Source: Deuterostichococcus epilithicus
Lineage: Eukaryota > Chlorophyta > Trebouxiophyceae > Prasiolales > Stichococcaceae
Assembly: GCA_033439295.1 (NCBI GenBank)
Contig: JAVTLE010000001.1
Span: 124,001 to 188,000 of the forward strand
Direction of reading: 5' to 3'
DNA: 64,000 nt
Within the stretch, counting starts at the first letter, position 1, and each line of letters begins with the position of its first letter. A program made the position numbers and the translations under genes. The notes beneath the pieces are model-generated. The model worked only from the letters and a program-made list of their open reading frames with translations, was not told the DNA's origin and searched no databases. Positions 35,442 through 46,082 of this stretch are shown piece by piece.

Positions 35442-37270
35442 CTGCACCAGCGGCGGTCGCTGATGTGCACTCCTGGGGCTGCTGTGAATGCAGACCTTTC
35501 CTCCTGCAGGACCAGACCACCAGATAACTGGATGCCGGAAGTCAGCTGACCCTTGCAGCTGCACATTTGGAAGTCAGCACCGAGACTCACCTGCCGCCAG
35601 GTCCATCGGATCGTCTGTGCCACGTGTTGGGCGGTTGGAGCAGGCAATATACCTCTCGTCTGGCTGGTCAAGTCCTACATCTCTACCTGAAGCAAGCGAG
35701 GCGGGACAGGTGTTGTGCACGTGCTGCTGACATTGTGGTTGCAGCAACCGACCGCAGCGTTTGCGCTGCTTAGCACAGGCATCGCCGCTGGAGCCGCATG
35801 GGGCTTATGTGCTTGAAGGTGGCATCTGAAAGGGTCCCGGTTGTGTTCGCAACAGGGGGCGTACGAGCCGGCCCTTGCAGTCCTGGATTAGCATCCCTCT
35901 AATCCTCCCTAACATGGTCTGTGGGGAAACCCGATGCACCGCGTGCGGTTGATTTCCCTCCTCTGCTCCATCTACCGGCGGAGGCGGCGCCACCGCCGCC
36001 CGCCCCGCCTCCGGCTGCAGCGGCACCGCCGCCGCCCGCCCCGCCTCCGGCTGCGCCGGCGCCTCCACCCCGCCCTGTGGCCGCGACGGTGACGGCACCG
36101 CCTGCCAAGGCAGGCCCTGGCTGCGCCGTCACCAGCGCACACAGGCGCTGCTTTGGAGACAGCTGCGGCAGCATCATCTCCGGCCGGGCCCTTGGCAAGG
36201 ACGACTCGTGCTCGTGCCGCTGCATGCACCGGCACGTGCGCGGCACCAGCAACTCCAGCAGCGGGTCCTCATGGATGGCTTGCTGTGCCGCCACCGCCCA
36301 TGCTGCAGGCGGCTGACCAGCTGCAGGTGCAGATGCGCCATCCGCTGGGACAGTGGGTCCTGCTGCACGGTGCGTCGCATCAGCTCATGGTTGCCGCGGC
36401 TTCCGTGGGCACACAGAAGCAGTTCCGAAGTGTGTGCAAGGGAAAGTCAGCAGCCGGGCCAGACGTCAGTGCCCGTGGTGCACTTTAAAGGGCGCAACTG
36501 TGTGCGCAGCCAGCGCTGGGGCCGCCCAGGCAGCCGCAGCACGTGCGGCGCCGCAGGACCGCAGCGTGTCAACCACGCACACAGGGGCGTGTGATGCGAG
36601 GGAGCAGCCGTCACCTTCCGCAAGAGTCTGAAGATAAACTGTATCTTGACAGGACGTTGTTTGCAGCAGCAGGTTTGTGGAGGTTCATTGGGTCTGCTGG
36701 TGCCGCTGCACTTACAAGTGAGCTGGAGCAGAAGGAACAGAACATACAGAGGTGTGTATGCATGATCTGCTGATCCGGCGCAATGCTTACCCAGTGTTGT
36801 CAGTAGATAGAGATCTAGTAGATGCATGTGTTCATAATGGGACCTTGCTTCATCAACAGCACCGCCTGTAGCTGCCAAATTAGCAAACCAGTCCTGCAAC
36901 AGGTGCAACTTCATACAAGCAAAAGCACTTCGGCAGATTGAAGCTTCAGCAAATTCGAATGAAGACGAGATCAAAGTCTGCTCTCACTGCAAAAATTCTA
37001 GACGTCAACACCTCTCCCCTCGACATTTTCAAATGTTTGTTCAACATTGGATAAAGAATTCGTTTGCGCATGCCAGATGCACAAAACACATTCCAAAATT
37101 GATGCATCACAGACCGCAGCAGACTTCCTCAGGCAGCGCTTGGCTGTCGCTGGCTTTGACGTCTCATGGTCTCAGCTCTAGTGCACAAAGATGGTGGTGA
37201 AGCTAGCGCTGCGGTGCTGCAGCAGCCCAGTGCCCCGGCTGAGAGGTGGGCACAGCGTGTTGCGGATCTT
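35442..37270. other. Unresolved region; possible minus-strand exon near 36.1-36.4 kb
   Basis: Between the first carrier exon found and the stop of the next minus-strand gene. A 36-bp GC-rich unit is duplicated at about 35988-36060. On the minus strand at about 36.33-36.11 kb, a protein-like stretch (AIHEDPLLELLVPRTCRCMQ and on to PEMMLPQLSPKQRLCALVTA) follows an AG acceptor, and just upstream lies HELMRRTVQQDPLSQRMAHL in another frame. These may be 5' exons of the carrier gene or of a separate gene. From about 36.6 to 37.1 kb the DNA is AT-richer and shows nothing. Confidence 0.35.
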
Positions 37271-38999
37271 TCAATCGTCGCCAAAGGGCGTCTGGCTGAA
37301 GGCGGCGAATGGCGACGTTGAAGGCGTGCTGCTGCCGCCACTGCCAATGCTGCTGCTGGCCCTCATCAGGACGCTGCCGCAACCGCCGCTTCCGCCGCAG
37401 CCGCTGCTGCCTCCGCTGCTCATTGTGGCGCTGCTGAGACTGCCGCCGGGCGACGGCGGCAGGAACAGGTCGTTGGCGCCGGTCCCACTCGTCGACACCG
37501 CATTTGTAGTATTCGGTGGTGGAGCGCGGGCCCGTGGGCGGCGCCGCCGCGCTCGCAGCTCGGCGGTAGTTGCTGCAGTCTGCGTCTGCTGCAGCAGCAG
37601 CGCGGCCTCTGCCGCCGCTAGCGCCGCCGTCTGCGGTGATGTCATCTGGCGGCCAGTGTGAATGGGGCAGAGCCTGCGGGAACAGCAGCAGCCATTCTTG
37701 GCAGAAAGCAACCAGAGGTGCAGGGACACGAAGGTAGGGACCTGCCAGCAGCAATATCGGGAGCCAGCTGGGCCTGCGGCTCTGCCATGCAGGGTGCAGC
37801 GCTTTGCTTAAAGTTCTGGAGTGGGAAGCAGAGATCAGCAGCTGCAGTGAGGGCGCAGCCTCCAGAGAGCCAGGTTGTGTGTGTATGTCGCACCATGGCA
37901 GCGCCGACATCGGTGCCTCGGGCAGCGGCAGCTGCTGCGGTGTGCTTGGCTGCCGCGGCTGCCACTCGCACGAGTCGCTGACGGCGAAGCAGACGCCGCC
38001 TGCCGCCGGCGGCGTGTCTGCCAGCGGCGCCTGAGGTATGCTCTGCCGCCGGAACTCCCAGTCGTTTGCGGAGGTGACCACGAAGGACAGCCCGCCTGTA
38101 GGGGACGGGTGCTCCGCCGCCGCTGCAGTCTGGCCGGCGCTGACGCTGTCCCCACGCCCCGGCGCCGTGTCGAGTCGCCGCACCGCGGGCTGCTGCTGTG
38201 CTGCCGGCGGCTGCGCCGGCGGGGACGGCGGCTGGCGTGCCGCCTTGGCCACGTCGGGCCGTGTGCTCCTGATGTTGAAGTGGATATCCTCCACCTGCAG
38301 AAGTGCCACCAGGGTTAGGGTTTAGGGCCATCGCATTTTCGGACATCATATTGACGAAATGCTGACCCTGGAAGGGGGTAAGCTCGAATGCACATGTCAT
38401 ATCTCCCTGCAGGGCTGCCACAGACCCCGGTACCGAGGGCATGCATGAGGTGGAGCAGAGGGCAGCTCTCGCAGGATATGTTCAACGCAGCTGAACGTGC
38501 TCCGTACAAGCAGACAAGCGATCGGCTTGCCTTGCTCCGCATCTCCTCAAGCTGTGAGCGTTGCTTGGAGGTGGCACGCATCGCCGCCGCCAGGCTGGCC
38601 ATCCGGCTGGGGTTGCAGACAGAAAGCATGCCTCAGCAGCTGCAGGACAGAGCGTAGCATGCGCACAGCAAAGCGGTTTGGGACGTCGGCCGACACTGGG
38701 TGCCGATGCCCGTTGTGGCGCATACTGCAGCCATGCAGCCGAGGGACTGTCGGGAACACAACTCACCGCAGCCGGCGGCGCTGGTCGTCCATCTTCAGCT
38801 CGGCAGCCTCATTCTGAGTGTCGCCTCGGTCTAAGGACCTGCGCCCTGGCGGGCCGAAGGACAGCTGCGTCCTGTCGAATGACCTCCGGCCTTGCTGCGC
38901 CTGCTGCACCGGGACGTCGGGATGCTGGCTTGAAATTGTGCTGCTGGTGCTGCCACCACTGCTGGCGCGCCATGTCATCGGTCCGGCAGCAGCGGGCAT
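37271..38999 (-). CDS. bZIP-like protein with degenerate basic region (370 aa)
   Basis: Four exons in perfect phase: 38999-38767, 38606-38531, 38294-37894, 37673-37271. The 76-bp second exon starts after a phase-2 intron that splits RRRLR|RMASLAAMRATSK, the position and length seen in the two canonical bZIP genes of this window. Aligned to N-x7-R, the invariant Asn is Arg here, while Ser(+3), Ala(+5) and Arg(+8) remain; QLEEMRSK follows and the zipper is short. The intron after this exon uses a GC donor (AAG|GCAAGC). Exon 3 holds two related units (LSFVVTSANDWEFRRQSIPQ and VCFAVSDSCEWQPRQPSTPQ). The C-terminus SPFAAFSQTPFGDD matches the end of the neighbouring bZIP. It may have altered or no sequence-specific DNA binding. 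Confidence 0.7.
38312..38327. repeat. Telomere-like repeat next to a 3' splice site
   Basis: AGGGTTAGGGTTTAGGG on the plus strand, so CCCTAAACCCTAACCCT in the transcript, ending about 17 nt upstream of the exon that starts at 38294. Confidence 0.9.
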
Positions 39000-41068
39000 C
39001 GCAGGCCTGCAATTGGGACATCCCGGACGCGAGTTAGGGCAAAGGACGCATCCGCGCCGGCAGCTGCAGTGCGTGTCGTTGGGTGGCTTGGCATGGCCGC
39101 GTGCCTGCTATAGGCTCTTGAGTCTCATTTCTCCAGTCTGAACTGCAGTAGTCAGCACTACTCGTCGGCCTGAAGGCAAGTTCCTGCGCACCAGTCAACT
39201 GAGGGCCGCCCATCCGCTGCTGGCGCTGCCTCCGGCATCTGCCATTTGCCAACATCCAGCACGCCGTGGCCATACATCTGTTCCTGCGGTTCGAAAGGAA
39301 GTGGGAGCTGAGTTCAAAGGTTTGCCCGTTTGCGGCACGGGGTGACACGTTATTCTCACGCCCTTGCAACGCCCCGTGCATGTCAGTCCAGTTCAACTCG
39401 CTAAGGCGTGGGCCTACGCGGTGCCTCGCACATTCCGGCGATCTGATCGGGTATCTGCGCAGCTCGCAGGGCGCGGGGAGCAAGTTCATTGCGGGGTACC
39501 TGGCAAACGTCATCAGCGTCGAAGGGTGCCTTGAAGCCTGGGATCGCCATCTCCTCGGTGGATGGTCTCAAGGCGCTCGGCATGACCTAAGCGAAGCCTC
39601 TGTGTCGCTGCAGTGAGGACAATGCACACGACGCTGCGGTGTTCTGTGCCCGTCGACGTAAGATAGGGGTCGGCTAAAGATGTCGAAGCAAGCGAAGCAC
39701 GGATGCGGCGGGCCACTAGCAGGGGACTTTGTGGCCATCGATGTATGCTGGAAACAGTAGAGGGGCCCGTCGTCGGCTTGTGGGGCACATAGTAGGAAGT
39801 GCAACATGGGCCACACACACTTGTGGCTGATCAGGCTGAATCTCTTCAGATCTCCGCCGCGTCAGCATGACAGCTGAAAGAGGGTTTACATCCTCTTGAA
39901 CCCCCGGAATGGGCAGGCTCACTCCTTCTGATTCCCGGGGAATGCTGCTGCGTTCACGGAAAAACTAAAACGATCGCAGAGATGAGAGATCCAACACATA
40001 GCCCTGGGGGGCAGGTGGTCGAGGGCAGGGGTGGGGCAGGCCTCAGGCACCCTTCGCTCGGAGCGGGGTGAGGGGTGGCGCAGCCCTCCACGTCAGGGGT
40101 CCACCAGGGGAAACTGCACTGCGCTCCGGTGCCGCACAGAATGCAAAGCAGCTTTTGCCGGCCATGAAGATGAGAGTAACCATGCATGCCCAAGAAAATC
40201 ACGAGTCGCCAGTCGTGATGACAACCCGGCATTCGCTCACTATAATGCATCTGCATCTCATGTGCAATTTGGAAAGCCGGCTGGAAACTGGCGTTGGGTC
40301 ATCGTATCACTCCGCACCCAGCCTGAAAAGCGGGCAGGATGGGAATGATGCGACATCATCATCACGCCGGCGGCGGCGGTGTAGGGAAGGCGAAGTACTC
40401 TTTAGGTGTCGCTGGCCTGTAACTTCCAGGTTCCAGCCCTGCCGCGACCATGCTTGTCTACAGGCAACAGATGCTCGAGTCAGGATTGGGCAGGTACCTA
40501 GGTATCAAAACGCCTACGGGGCCAGAGATGGAGACTGCAAAATGGAACCGGGAAAGTGTGCCGTGTGAAGCCTGCATGAAAGACCATTTCAACGGCCGTT
40601 ACGTCCAATGGCTTGAGTCTGATGTGTCCAATGCTGCCAAGATGAAAATAGAAAACAGGCCAGAAACCTGAATGTTGAGACCTTCTCCAAGAGGGTGTCA
40701 TGCAGCAGGCGGGCTGATCAAGACCACCCTCTTGCACTGCTGCGCTACGCCAGCGCCAGTTGCGGCAAGGGCCAAGAGGAGCCCTGTGAACGGCTACATC
40801 GCTGCTGCCCGAGAGACGTTGTTCTTCCACAAGCACCCGCAGTTGCAGCAAGGGTCAAGAGTGTGCTTGAACGGCTGCGATTCTGCGGCTTGAGGGTGCC
40901 ATAGTGGCAATTGTGACAAAACCCCCGCCCCAAATGCAGGCCTGGGTGTCATCTGCAGCCATACACTGCACGGTGTGTTCCACAGCACTCACTCAGGGTG
41001 GGCCACGGTCTGCTAGCCTGGACCTCGCAAGGGCCCGATGCTCTAAACCCCGGCGGTGTGCAGCGTCC
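39000..41068. other. Intergenic; one weak small ORF
   Basis: Upstream of the degenerate bZIP gene and of the small plus-strand gene. A 73-codon ATG frame at 40450-40671 (+; LGRYLGIKTPTGPEMETAKW inside) has balanced composition but no recognised domain. A 116-codon frame at 39266-39616 (+) begins at GTG rather than ATG. Nothing else is supported. Confidence 0.35.
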
Positions 41069-41658
41069 ATGCCCTACGAAGGAGCACAAGGCAGAGGCGG
41101 GGGCGGCGACGAGCGGATTGCCTCCGCTCGTCGCCAAGCCGCCGCCACCCCAGGATGCACTGCCCAGCATGCATTGTTCGGGCCCAACAGGGCTGTTTCG
41201 CCAGCAGGACCCTCCCAGGCTGCTGCGCCGCTTCAGGCGGCGGCGGCGGTCAGCATGCTCGCGATGCTGGCCGCCAGGCCGCCGCCCTCCCAGCACGGCC
41301 CCACTGGCTGTGCGACCCAGGGTAGTGTGCAAGGGCTGGATCGCCGCCGAGACGGGCAAGCACCCATTCGATGCAACAGCCGCCGTGCCGCTGCTCTGTC
41401 CTCTGTACGTCATGACCCAGCTGCGCCTCCGTGGCAGGGGTGCAGCCTCAAGCCACGGCGGCTATGAAGCATCGCACCACGCCGCCGACGCAGCCGGTCT
41501 TTGTTCCCTTGATGACCGCATCGTCGGCTCCTGCTGCTGCTGCTGCTTCTGCTGCTGTGGCAGCTGGCGTTGCTGTAAAACCGTACGCCGCAGCCGTCCC
41601 ACTGCCGGCTGGGGCCACCCTGCTGCGCCGCCTTGGTCTTGGCGAGTCCCTAGTGTAG
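41069..41658 (+). CDS. Small Ala/Pro-rich protein of unknown function (157 aa)
   Basis: Two exons, 41069-41321 and 41438-41658, join in phase (CATQ|GVQPQATAAM) with GT donor GTAGTG and acceptor GGCAG, ending in TAG. The protein begins MPYEGAQGRGGGGDERIASA and ends GATLLRRLGLGESLV, with TPPTQPVFVPLM in the middle and Ala-rich flanks. No domain recognised. Its stop codon lies 56 bp from the stop of the minus-strand bZIP gene, so the two genes are tail to tail and their 3' UTRs must overlap. Upstream exons are possible. Confidence 0.5.
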
Positions 41659-41714
41659 GTGCGACTGGTGTGGCGCGTGGGGCTGCGAATGCGCCCCTGA
41701 TGATCCAACGGCGC

Positions 41715-44700
41715 CTAGTCAAATGGCGTGAGGCTGCAGGCCGCAAAGGGCGAAAGAGCAGGCACGCTCCCCGCCGGCGCAGGCGCCGCCGCAAACGGGG
41801 CGGCAGCTGGCGCCCCCTGCTGCACCAGGCCGGCGATCCGCGCGTGCGCGGCATTTGCCGCCGTCGCCGGCGCCCGCTGCCGCAGCCGGTGCGGGGCGTC
41901 CGCGGCGGCCGGCNCGCCGCCGCCGCCGCCGCCGCCGCCGGACAGCTTACGAGGCGCCGGCCTGACATGGCCGCTGGATACGATGCGGCATCGCTGGCTG
42001 CCCATCTGCAGCACCGGCGGACCGACGGGGCTCGTCAGCATGCCGGCTGCCACGGCGCCGTAGCCCGCCTGCACGCCCGGCCTGCAAACAAGGCGACAGG
42101 AGTTCACAGCGGCAAGGGCCAGGGCCAGGGCCAGCCGGGGTCGGCGCTCCGGCGGGAGCCATGCTGGGAAGTGCACGGCGCTCGGCTGGAGCCTGCCGCA
42201 CACCACGCCCAGTGCTGGCGGGGCCTCGGTGTTTCATATATCAAAGACCTCAAGACAGACGCCAGCAACTTTGCAATGTGCTCTTGCGGGGCCTCCGCAT
42301 ACAGGGCAGTGGCAAGCGTGCAATGCTCTGCCCTGACATCCGGCTGCCAGGTGACAGATATGTGGAGAGCCTCCGGCAAGGGCGCACCACTGGGCGGCCA
42401 GAGCCGGGTATCCAGAGAACCCGCTCATGATGGGCGCGCCGAAGGGGACTGGAGCTTTTAGCGGCGCCGTTGCCAGAGGCGCTTGCCGCAGGCTCCGTTC
42501 GGCGGTCCGGCCCAGGCTGCCTGCCCCATGCCAGGCCGCACGCGGGCCGGCGGCCGCAGGCATGACGCTGCAGGCGGTGTGCGACGAGCCGCCGCTGCCG
42601 GCGTCAACTCCCTGCGTGCACAGCAGGGCAGCCTCAGCATCACCCTCCAAGCATGCAGGCTGCATCAGAGGCGCCAACGAGCAGCACATGCTGCGCACGG
42701 CTGCCAGACGAGTCAGGACTGCTGGCTTGCGCAGGTGTTCGTGCGGTGACGCAACTCTGCCAGCCAACTACTGTAAGGGGCTGCCGCTAGGAGGCAGGCA
42801 TGGAAACACAGTGACAAGGCAACATCTGAGCCGACCAAGATGCACAGGGCCTGGGTGCAGAACACACATGCACGGAAAAAAGCGGTCCTGCAATGGCAGC
42901 CCGCCCCCCAAACCCTGAGCTCTAAACCCTCATACCGGCCGGACCTGCTGCGCCAGGCGGGTTGCGTCGGCCGCGATCCCCGCCTGCAGCTCGGCCTTGG
43001 CCGCGCGCTCCGCGGCGAGCTGCGTCTGCAACACTGCCAGCTGGCCCGCAGTCTCGTCGCGCGCCGCCTCCGCCGCACCAATGCGGGCCACCAGGCGCTG
43101 CGTGTCTCCCATCATGGTCGTCAGCTGCGCCAGGGGAGCGGAAAGGGTCAGGAAAGGGCCGCAGTTGCGGGGTCGCGGGAGCCGCTCGCTGCCTTCCCAT
43201 GGCGAAACACGTCGCATCGACACGTGTGCAGGTAGAATGCGAACAGTTGCTCGTCACAATCTGGGGCAGCAGTCTCAAGGGCCTGTCCCTTGAGACCTGG
43301 CGAATGGCAGCCTCCAGGGTGGTGCGGCAAGACCGATGCAGAATGCAGAGCACATAACACTGTACTTACAAGACAGACACAATATACCGCCAATGTATGT
43401 GCCGGATGGCTTGGCTGTGCTAGTCAGATTGGCCGGTGACGTCGCATCCCCTCTTGCATTGCCCCTCCCAGCAACCTGACGAGGACTTCTATAGCAAACA
43501 TGTCCATCGCAGCAGGGCAGAAGGACACCACACCTTGGCCTGCATGTCGTCATACTGCAGCCGCCGCCGCTGGCGTACCCTCTGCGCAGACTCCCGGTTT
43601 GCCAGCCGCCTGCAGCAGAGGTATCAGCCATGTCGCTCCTTGCCATACGAACCCGGTGACAATCGCGATCGGATGCAGGCCGCCAGCACGCTGGAAGGCT
43701 GCTATCGCATGCAAGCAGATCTGACTGCGTCCTGCGTCCTGCGTCCTGCCGGGCACAGAGATGGTCTAGCACGCCTGCAGCTTCATATCTGGCACAACTG
43801 GCGAATTGACTGCTCTCGAGACGGCGGACTTTGAGCCTGCGCAGCAGCGGGAACGCGCCTTTTCGCGCGGCGCTCTTCAACGTCGGCAGGGCGTGGCGCC
43901 GCATTGTTCTCCTCGCCGGTGGCTGCCTGCGCCAGCGCATCGTCCTGCGGTGATGCCATGCCGCCGCTGGCGGCAGCGAGCATCGGCCTTGCGCCCAGGC
44001 TGATGGCAATGTTGCCAGAGCCGCGTGTGTCTGCCGACGGTGCGGTGTCGCTGCCGCTGCCACAGTTGGCCAGCGCCCTCGTGATGGTGCTGCAAATCAG
44101 GGAACGGTCTAGAAGATCAAGGCCGTTTTGCAGTGAGCTCATGGAACAGGTGCACGTCACATGAGCGCAGTTTGCACAGGCCGTCCCGTCGAATGGCCGC
44201 ATCCTTATGTGTCCTTGGCATCGTGGACACTACGAAACATGGCAAGAGGACGCATACAACTGCCTCAAGGGCAGAGGATCCTGAGTTCACTGACCTGGAC
44301 TGTTCAGGCGTCAGGCTGTCATCCGCCGCCCCGCTGGCAAGCTTGAAGGAAATGTGGCTGGCAGGGGTGTCGGCACAGCCGACCCCCGGCCACTCGTGTT
44401 GCTGCTTCGGGCGACCAAGCAATGCGTCCGCAACGAGGGCTCCTGAAGTTAGTTGCGGCCTGCGAGGTTGAAAATGACGTTACAAGGTGTCTGCCTTGAC
44501 GATTCGAATTGTTCAAGGGGCCCATGAGCAGTGGGACACAGCTGCAGCTGAGCAGGGTGAAATTGTAGCGAATGGTGCTGAGCAAGCCACAAGATGCGAG
44601 GTGTCGCCCACCTGTCCGAGCCGGCGTTCGAGACCGCGGCCTCCGTCGCCCTGAACGCCTCGTGCGTCGAATTCTGGGCGGGCAGCTCCCGAAACACGGT

Positions 44701-44751
44701 GTCGGAGGCGTTGACGCTGCCGGGCGCCAGCGACTGGTCGGCCAGATGCCC
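41715..44751 (-). CDS. bZIP transcription factor (5' end unresolved)
   Basis: Exons in phase: 44751-44612, 44089-43859, 43609-43534, 43124-42945, 42611-42421, 42081-41715 (TAG stop). The 76-bp third exon encodes the basic region RLANRESAQRVRQRRRLQYD, with Asn and Arg at N-x7-R. It is preceded by VEERRAKR across a phase-2 intron whose donor appears to be GC. The fourth exon is a pure coiled coil (QRLVARIGAAEAARDETAGQ, LAVLQTQLAAERAAKAELQA), giving a long zipper. The C-terminal half is Gly/Ala/Pro-rich and ends SPFAACSLTPFD, shared with the gene at 37.3 kb. Expected role: dimeric nuclear DNA-binding regulator. The first exon found has no ATG, so at least one 5' exon is missing. One N base lies in a GGC run near 41914. 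Confidence 0.85.
42910..42930. repeat. Telomere-like repeat just after a 5' splice site
   Basis: AAACCCTGAGCTCTAAACCCT on the plus strand, so AGGGTTTAG..CAGGGTTT in the transcript. It begins about 14 nt downstream of the donor of the zipper exon (exon end 42945). Confidence 0.9.
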
Positions 44752-46082
44752 CTTGCGGTGAAGGTGACCACACGCCAAGATGAGGTACGGCGCAAGCCAT
44801 AGGGAGTCGCGGGGTTACTTGCAACGTCTTGAAGATACAAGGAACACTCGCAAAGACTTGGAGGCGGGAAATATTGGGCCTATGTGGACCTGCGAGGTGC
44901 TTAGCCGTCTTTCGTAATCACAGCAACCAAAGAAAAGAAACACACCTGTCCCAGCAGCGCGTGCAGCTCTCCGAGCTCACAGCTGAATCCAACGCCAAGC
45001 TGAGCGAGGCCCGCAGGGTCGCACAGTTGCAGCGACGCCGGCTCTGCGTGCTCAAGCTTGCAAGCCTCCGCAAGTGCTGGGACGCAAGGCTGCGGCAGCG
45101 GACGTTGACCTCGGAGATGTGTTGCCATCCTGAGCACCAGCCAGGTTGCGTTGCCGTGACTGGCCGAACGCCACGCCTTCCGCTGCAGGCTGTGGAACAC
45201 AGCCCCAAACCTCTAATGCCAGTACGGGGTTTGACCTTCTGGCTGTGAAAGCGCAACGTGCTTCAGGGTTTAGGGAGCTTTGAGGCTAAGGAGCAGGCGT
45301 GCACGCTGCTGGCACACTCTGAGTGCCAACCTCAGCCATATCTTGAATCGACCTGCGTCAAGCCCAGCTCGGGCTGGCCAGCTGGTTGCAGTCTTCGCTG
45401 GCTCGAAACAACGGACCTCGTTGTACAGGGTGTTCACCGGTCACATTACTCACCACAGCGTAACTGCTCTCACAGCTGGCGTGCCGGTCTTCATGTTTCG
45501 CCCAGCCTTTTCGTGGACTTGAGCACTTTCAGAGCTTGGTTTCAGCGCGCGGCACCTGTTGTCGAGCGATCGCGGGCCCTGGACCCAGCGTGCGGCACCT
45601 ATTATATCATGTACACAGCAGGATAGCACACCCTTGGTGCGCTCTGCTGTCTCTGTGACGGTTCAAGGCCACATTTCGGCCATAATTGGTATCTCTGCTG
45701 ATCACCTGTGCGGAAGGGCGCTGGCCGCGCGTCTGGTGCCGGAGTTTGTCCACCGTTTGTCGGCAACTTCTGCCTGCAGCGCAACAGTTCAGAATCAGGC
45801 GAAGCGCCCGCCACACCTCTGCGTTTCTTGTCATGACTTGCAGCTGAGACTTGAGGGTGTTCAGCATCGCTCTGCACCTGCCGATCACTTGCCGTGACGT
45901 CAGTCGGAAGACGTCAAAAATTGAGTAATACCTAGGCACCTCTGCAGCTTGCTTCCCACTTGGCGGAAACTCGTGCGGCGACGTTTGCGAACACCGGCGC
46001 AGGCATACCACCGGGCCTGAAGGCCGGGTCGCGGCTCCCAACCGTCGCACCTCGGCAGGCGTCCCCACTCCCCTGTCGCGTC
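44752..46082. other. Region between two divergent bZIP genes; possible unassigned exon
   Basis: Should hold the missing 5' exon(s) of the minus-strand bZIP and the promoters of both bZIP genes. On the plus strand at about 44967-45025, after a CCCAG acceptor, QRVQLSELTAESNAKLSEAR reads as a convincing coiled-coil exon. No partner exon or basic region could be joined to it, so it is not called. A single TTTAGGG pair lies at 45267-45277. Confidence 0.35.

Noticed and set aside
37203-38309. 368-codon continuous frame on the minus strand, read as a single exon
   Set aside because: Its first part is the true exon 3 of the bZIP-like gene, but beyond about 37894 the conserved SPFAA..TPF ending and the phase of the splice show that another frame is coding.
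40998-42461. 487-codon open frame on the plus strand
   Set aside because: Arg/Pro/Ala-rich shadow lying opposite the phased minus-strand bZIP exons 42081-41715 and 42611-42421; no motif and an implausible composition.
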